From NCBI GenBank assembly GCA_003990745.1, contig RBNI01000345.1, forward strand, positions 1-33,019: a stretch of 33,019 bases of DNA, in the 5' to 3' direction. This document shows positions 30,780 through 33,019 of this stretch, piece after piece (position 1 is the first letter of the stretch; every line of letters starts with the position of its first letter). Made by a program: the position numbers and the translations under genes. The notes beneath the pieces are model-generated. The model was not told where the DNA came from. It did no database searches and saw only the letters and a program-made list of their open reading frames with translations. The DNA is from Jimgerdemannia flammicorona (Eukaryota > Mucoromycota > Endogonomycetes > Endogonales > Endogonaceae).

Positions 30780-32230
30780 TTCTAAGTCCCTTTGATTACT
30801 CCTTTTATTGTCACATTTAGTGGCATAGTGTCTGAATTGTCCACAGTAGTAGCATTGGACTTGGGCTTGGTCTTGAATAGAGTATCTTCTTTCTTCTTGC
30901 TGATAGCTCCTGTTATCTCTAGATGAATAACCTTGGTTCCTTTGTGGGGGATATCCTCAGTTGTCTTGATAACTCTAATTTTCATATGTGGTGAGTTTTT
31001 TGATCTATCCAACCAATTGGTCCAACTTGGAACTGAGGTCTTGGATTTCATTCCTGTCCTCCTTTCCTTCTTTGGCTGGTCTTTTTTCTTCAGATCTCTC
31101 TTGTCCTTGAAGGAGTCCTTATAGGGCTTTGACCAGGATGTCTTCTTTATCTTCTTTCTTGTCATGATCACTCCAGGTAGTTTCTTGTCTGACATCAAAG
31201 AATCCTTGGGCTGCATCTACTTACTCTTCAGACCTTCTGATATCTAGAGTACAGACATGCTGAGCAATATTTGGGGGAATCTCATTCATGAAGGTCATTG
31301 GTCCTATGATGTCTTGATTGGTGGCATTGAACCCAGTAGTATGCATTCTCTTCTGGATTCTTGTAAAGAAGGCTCTGGGCAATTCTCTAAGATTTATCTT
31401 CATCTCTATAATGGATTCTTAAGCCTTGTAATGGGTTTCATTTTCTGTGTATTTTTTGATAAACCAGTGGATCATGGCTATGTATTCCAGCTAAAAAGAT
31501 ACTGCTGCTTGTATTTCTGCTGCCAGTTCTGAATTTGAATCATTTGCTGTTTGGTGGAAAATTCCTCTGGCTGGTTCTCTGAGCTAGACCTTATAGATGG
31601 TGATTTTCCTTTCATCTGAGAGATTTCTCAGGACTGCAATTCCTTCAATTTCATCAAGGAATTCTCTAGGATCTTCCTACAGATATTCTACAAAGGTTGG
31701 CAATGAGGTGGCCATTTCATTGTCACTTTCTTCTGATTCTGGTTCTGGTCTGGATTCTGATTCAGATTCTGACTCTGATTCACTTTCTGAACTGTTACTG
31801 GAGATGGGGGTGCTTGGATATCTTGAGGATGGTGTTATGGACCTTAGACAAAGTGGAATGAGCCTAGGTATTCTTATAGGAGCTACTTCCAATTCTACAA
31901 GAGCTGGTGGTAAAGGTTCTATGGGTGAAATTGATGGAACTGCTACAGGATATCTGGCTGCATGATTTCAGACTTATGTAATGATATCTTCTAGTTCTTG
32001 AGCAAGTTCTGCAAGGTTTCCAACAGAACTGCCTGTATTTTCTGATTGATCTGATTGGGGATTTTGGGCTGTACTGGGTTCTGGTTCTGGTTGGAATTCT
32101 TCTTATGCTGTGTAGTTAGCAAGTCTTGAAGTTATTACTTCTCTTCCTGTCCAAATACTAGTGATGACTGGTTCTTCTGTAGTAATAGAGATTGGTGTTA
32201 TATCAAATATATCTAGTTTGACTGTGGGTT
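30780..32230 (-). pseudogene. Gag of TE3 (broken)
   Basis: The frame runs from near the 5' LTR without a clear ATG. Order: Pro/Ser-rich N-terminal part, Ser/Glu repeat (SESESESESESRPEPESEES, about 31795-31735), capsid-like region (YLxEDPREFLDEIEGIAV, ELPRAFFTRIQKRM), Lys/Glu-rich region, and CCHC knuckle CYYCGQFRHYATKC at 30855-30812. The knuckle (C-x2-C-x4-H-x4-C) binds nucleic acid in this family. Stops include those after FVEYL and KAL. The antisense and +1 open frames here are not real genes. Confidence 0.8.
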
Positions 32231-32264
32231 CTTGTGAGCTGAAAAGTTATGTTGATTTGAAATC

Positions 32265-32282
32265 TTCTCAGTTAAGCCCCCA
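32265..32282 (-). promoter_or_regulatory. Possible primer-binding site of TE3
   Basis: The element strand reads TGGGGGCTTAACTGAGAA nine bases inside the 5' LTR. It begins with TGG, but the gap is longer than usual, so this is tentative. Confidence 0.35.
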
Positions 32283-32291
32283 AATATAATA

Positions 32292-32646
32292 TGCCTGGCT
32301 CAATGAAGGCAAATTATAAGGTTGGGGATTGATGTAGTTTAGCTTGAGCCCCCAGTTACTTTGTTAAAAGCAATAAAATATTCTTGGTATTTCATGGTAT
32401 AATAGTCAAAGCTAGATATCTGCAAGTAATTTGAATGTCAATTTCCTAATTGAGACAGTTCTCTGGGTGTAGCAGCAATTTGTATATATGGCATGAGTAT
32501 TCCTTATACATGATGGTCTGGCAATTTGGCAGTTCTTCTTATATGATTTCTGCATGATGATCTTGTATAGTGTGTCAATCTCCATGTAGCATAGTGGATT
32601 CCTTATGTATGATGTTCTGGTAATTTGGCAGATGACTCAATTTGGC
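32292..32646 (-). repeat. 5' LTR of TE3, interrupted
   Basis: Matches 23565-~23920 of the other LTR from TGCCTGGCTCAATG to GATGACTCAATTTGG, then the match stops abruptly. The remaining ~800 bp of the LTR, including the element's 5' end, are displaced or lost. Confidence 0.85.
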
Positions 32647-33019
32647 ATCTTTCTCTTATACAATTCACGTTACACAAACTTCAAGCAACAGTTTTCAATG
32701 CAACTCGGAGTAAAGGTACTATACAAATGTCATTGAGCAAGAGTTCTGATGGGCATGCTGGGTCAGGTGGACCTGGGGCCTTCAGTTGGCAGAGTGTGGG
32801 GAGGGGTTATGGCCTGGGGATGGGGGCCTTTGGAGGATCGAAGGGCGGTGAGGGTTCTGGAGGAGGGTCGGTGTTTGGTGGAAAGGGAGGGTGGACTGGC
32901 CCTGCGAGTTTTGCTGACAAGGTGAAGGGGAGTGGATGGCCAGCTGGTGACAGGGCTGGTGCTGCTGTGGGGAAGGGCAAGGTGAGCCTTGGGAGGGGGG
33001 GGGGGGTCCGGGCTGGGGG
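32647..33019 (+). CDS. Partial Gly-rich open frame at the right edge, possibly LINE ORF1
   Basis: An ATG at 32727 opens a frame that stays open to the window end (97 codons): MSLSKSSDGHAGSGGPGAFS, then Gly-rich sequence and SFADKVKGSG. The DNA is G-rich, unlike the flanking LTR, with a 12-G run at 32995-33006. Because the TE3 LTR is cut at ~32646, this is most likely the 5' end of a plus-strand element; a Gly/Ser-rich start followed by SFADKV-like sequence resembles ORF1 of fungal LINEs, but that is weak evidence. It could also be a host gene. Confidence 0.4.

Larger units (their letters stand above)
23565..32646 (-). mobile_element. Ty3-type LTR retrotransposon TE3, second family, decayed
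   Basis: A ~9.1-kb minus-strand element. The 3' LTR is 23565-24731; the 5' LTR starts at 32292 and is interrupted near 32646. It is longer than TE1/TE2 and has different LTRs, though all start TGTGACA on the element strand. Order: Gag with CCHC, protease, double Cys cluster, dUTPase, RT, RNase H, HHCC-DX35E integrase, C-terminal tail. Many stops and several frame changes make it dead. A right-hand target duplication cannot be checked because the 5' LTR is cut. Confidence 0.9.

Noticed and set aside
30782..31216. 144-codon Lys-rich minus-strand frame
   Set aside because: Off-frame shadow of TE3 Gag; the CCHC knuckle is in another frame.
1..33019. Reassigned TGA codon in this genome
   Set aside because: TAG and TAA stops are also common in the frames, and TGA mostly sits where relatives have Arg; CGA decay explains it better.
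1..33019. CRISPR arrays, tRNA or rRNA genes, host protein genes
   Set aside because: No regular repeat-spacer pattern, no cloverleaf or rRNA sequence recognised, and every convincing coding motif belongs to a mobile element.

Overview
The window looks like a gene-poor, repeat-dense stretch of a filamentous fungal genome, most likely a basidiomycete. That assignment is inference: it rests on a Ngaro-type tyrosine-recombinase retroelement, an L1/Tx1-like LINE, and Ty3-type elements with a dUTPase inside Pol, a type I recall being reported from Phanerochaete. I see no host gene, tRNA, rRNA or CRISPR. Nearly everything is transposable-element sequence nested in AT-rich satellite-like DNA, and every element is damaged.

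Layout. (1) 1-4863: minus-strand Ty3-type LTR element (TE1), cut by the left window edge inside its integrase, with its 5' LTR at 4393-4863. (2) 4864-6200: AT-rich DNA including ~300-bp satellite-like units in reverse orientation. (3) 6201-11289: minus-strand Ngaro-like element with split direct repeats (A1-ORFs-B1-A2-B2), carrying Gag, RT-RNase H and tyrosine recombinase remnants. (4) 11290-12418: AT-rich DNA and one partial satellite unit. (5) 12419-19133: a full-length minus-strand Ty3-type element (TE2), same family as TE1, with two ~470-bp LTRs and one Gag-PR-dUTPase-RT-RH-IN-tail frame broken only by stop codons. (6) 19134-23564: satellite units, the second split by a minus-strand, 5'-truncated LINE (19525-23364) with a 17-bp target-site duplication and a poly(A) tail. 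(7) 23565-~32646: a larger minus-strand Ty3-type element of a second family (TE3) with ~1.17-kb LTRs, again with a dUTPase, plus a double Cys-cluster module. (8) ~32647-33019: the start of a plus-strand insertion in TE3's 5' LTR, with an open frame running off the window.

How the parts relate. The three Ty3-type elements share the order Gag(CCHC)-protease-Cys/His-rich segment-dUTPase-RT-RNase H-integrase(DX35E)-C-terminal tail, all read on the minus strand. The proteins would form particles, copy RNA into DNA, limit dUTP and integrate the copy, but none of these copies encodes an intact set. Paired repeats within TE2 and within the Ngaro-like element differ mainly by transitions. At several sites one copy has TG where its partner has CA, which points to deamination of ancestral CpG. 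Stop codons and lost catalytic residues (RT D to N twice, recombinase R to Q) fit the same process. The most interesting points are the protease-dUTPase Cys/His modules and dUTPase in two element families, the conserved post-integrase tail, and clustered insertion at nearly one point of the satellite unit.
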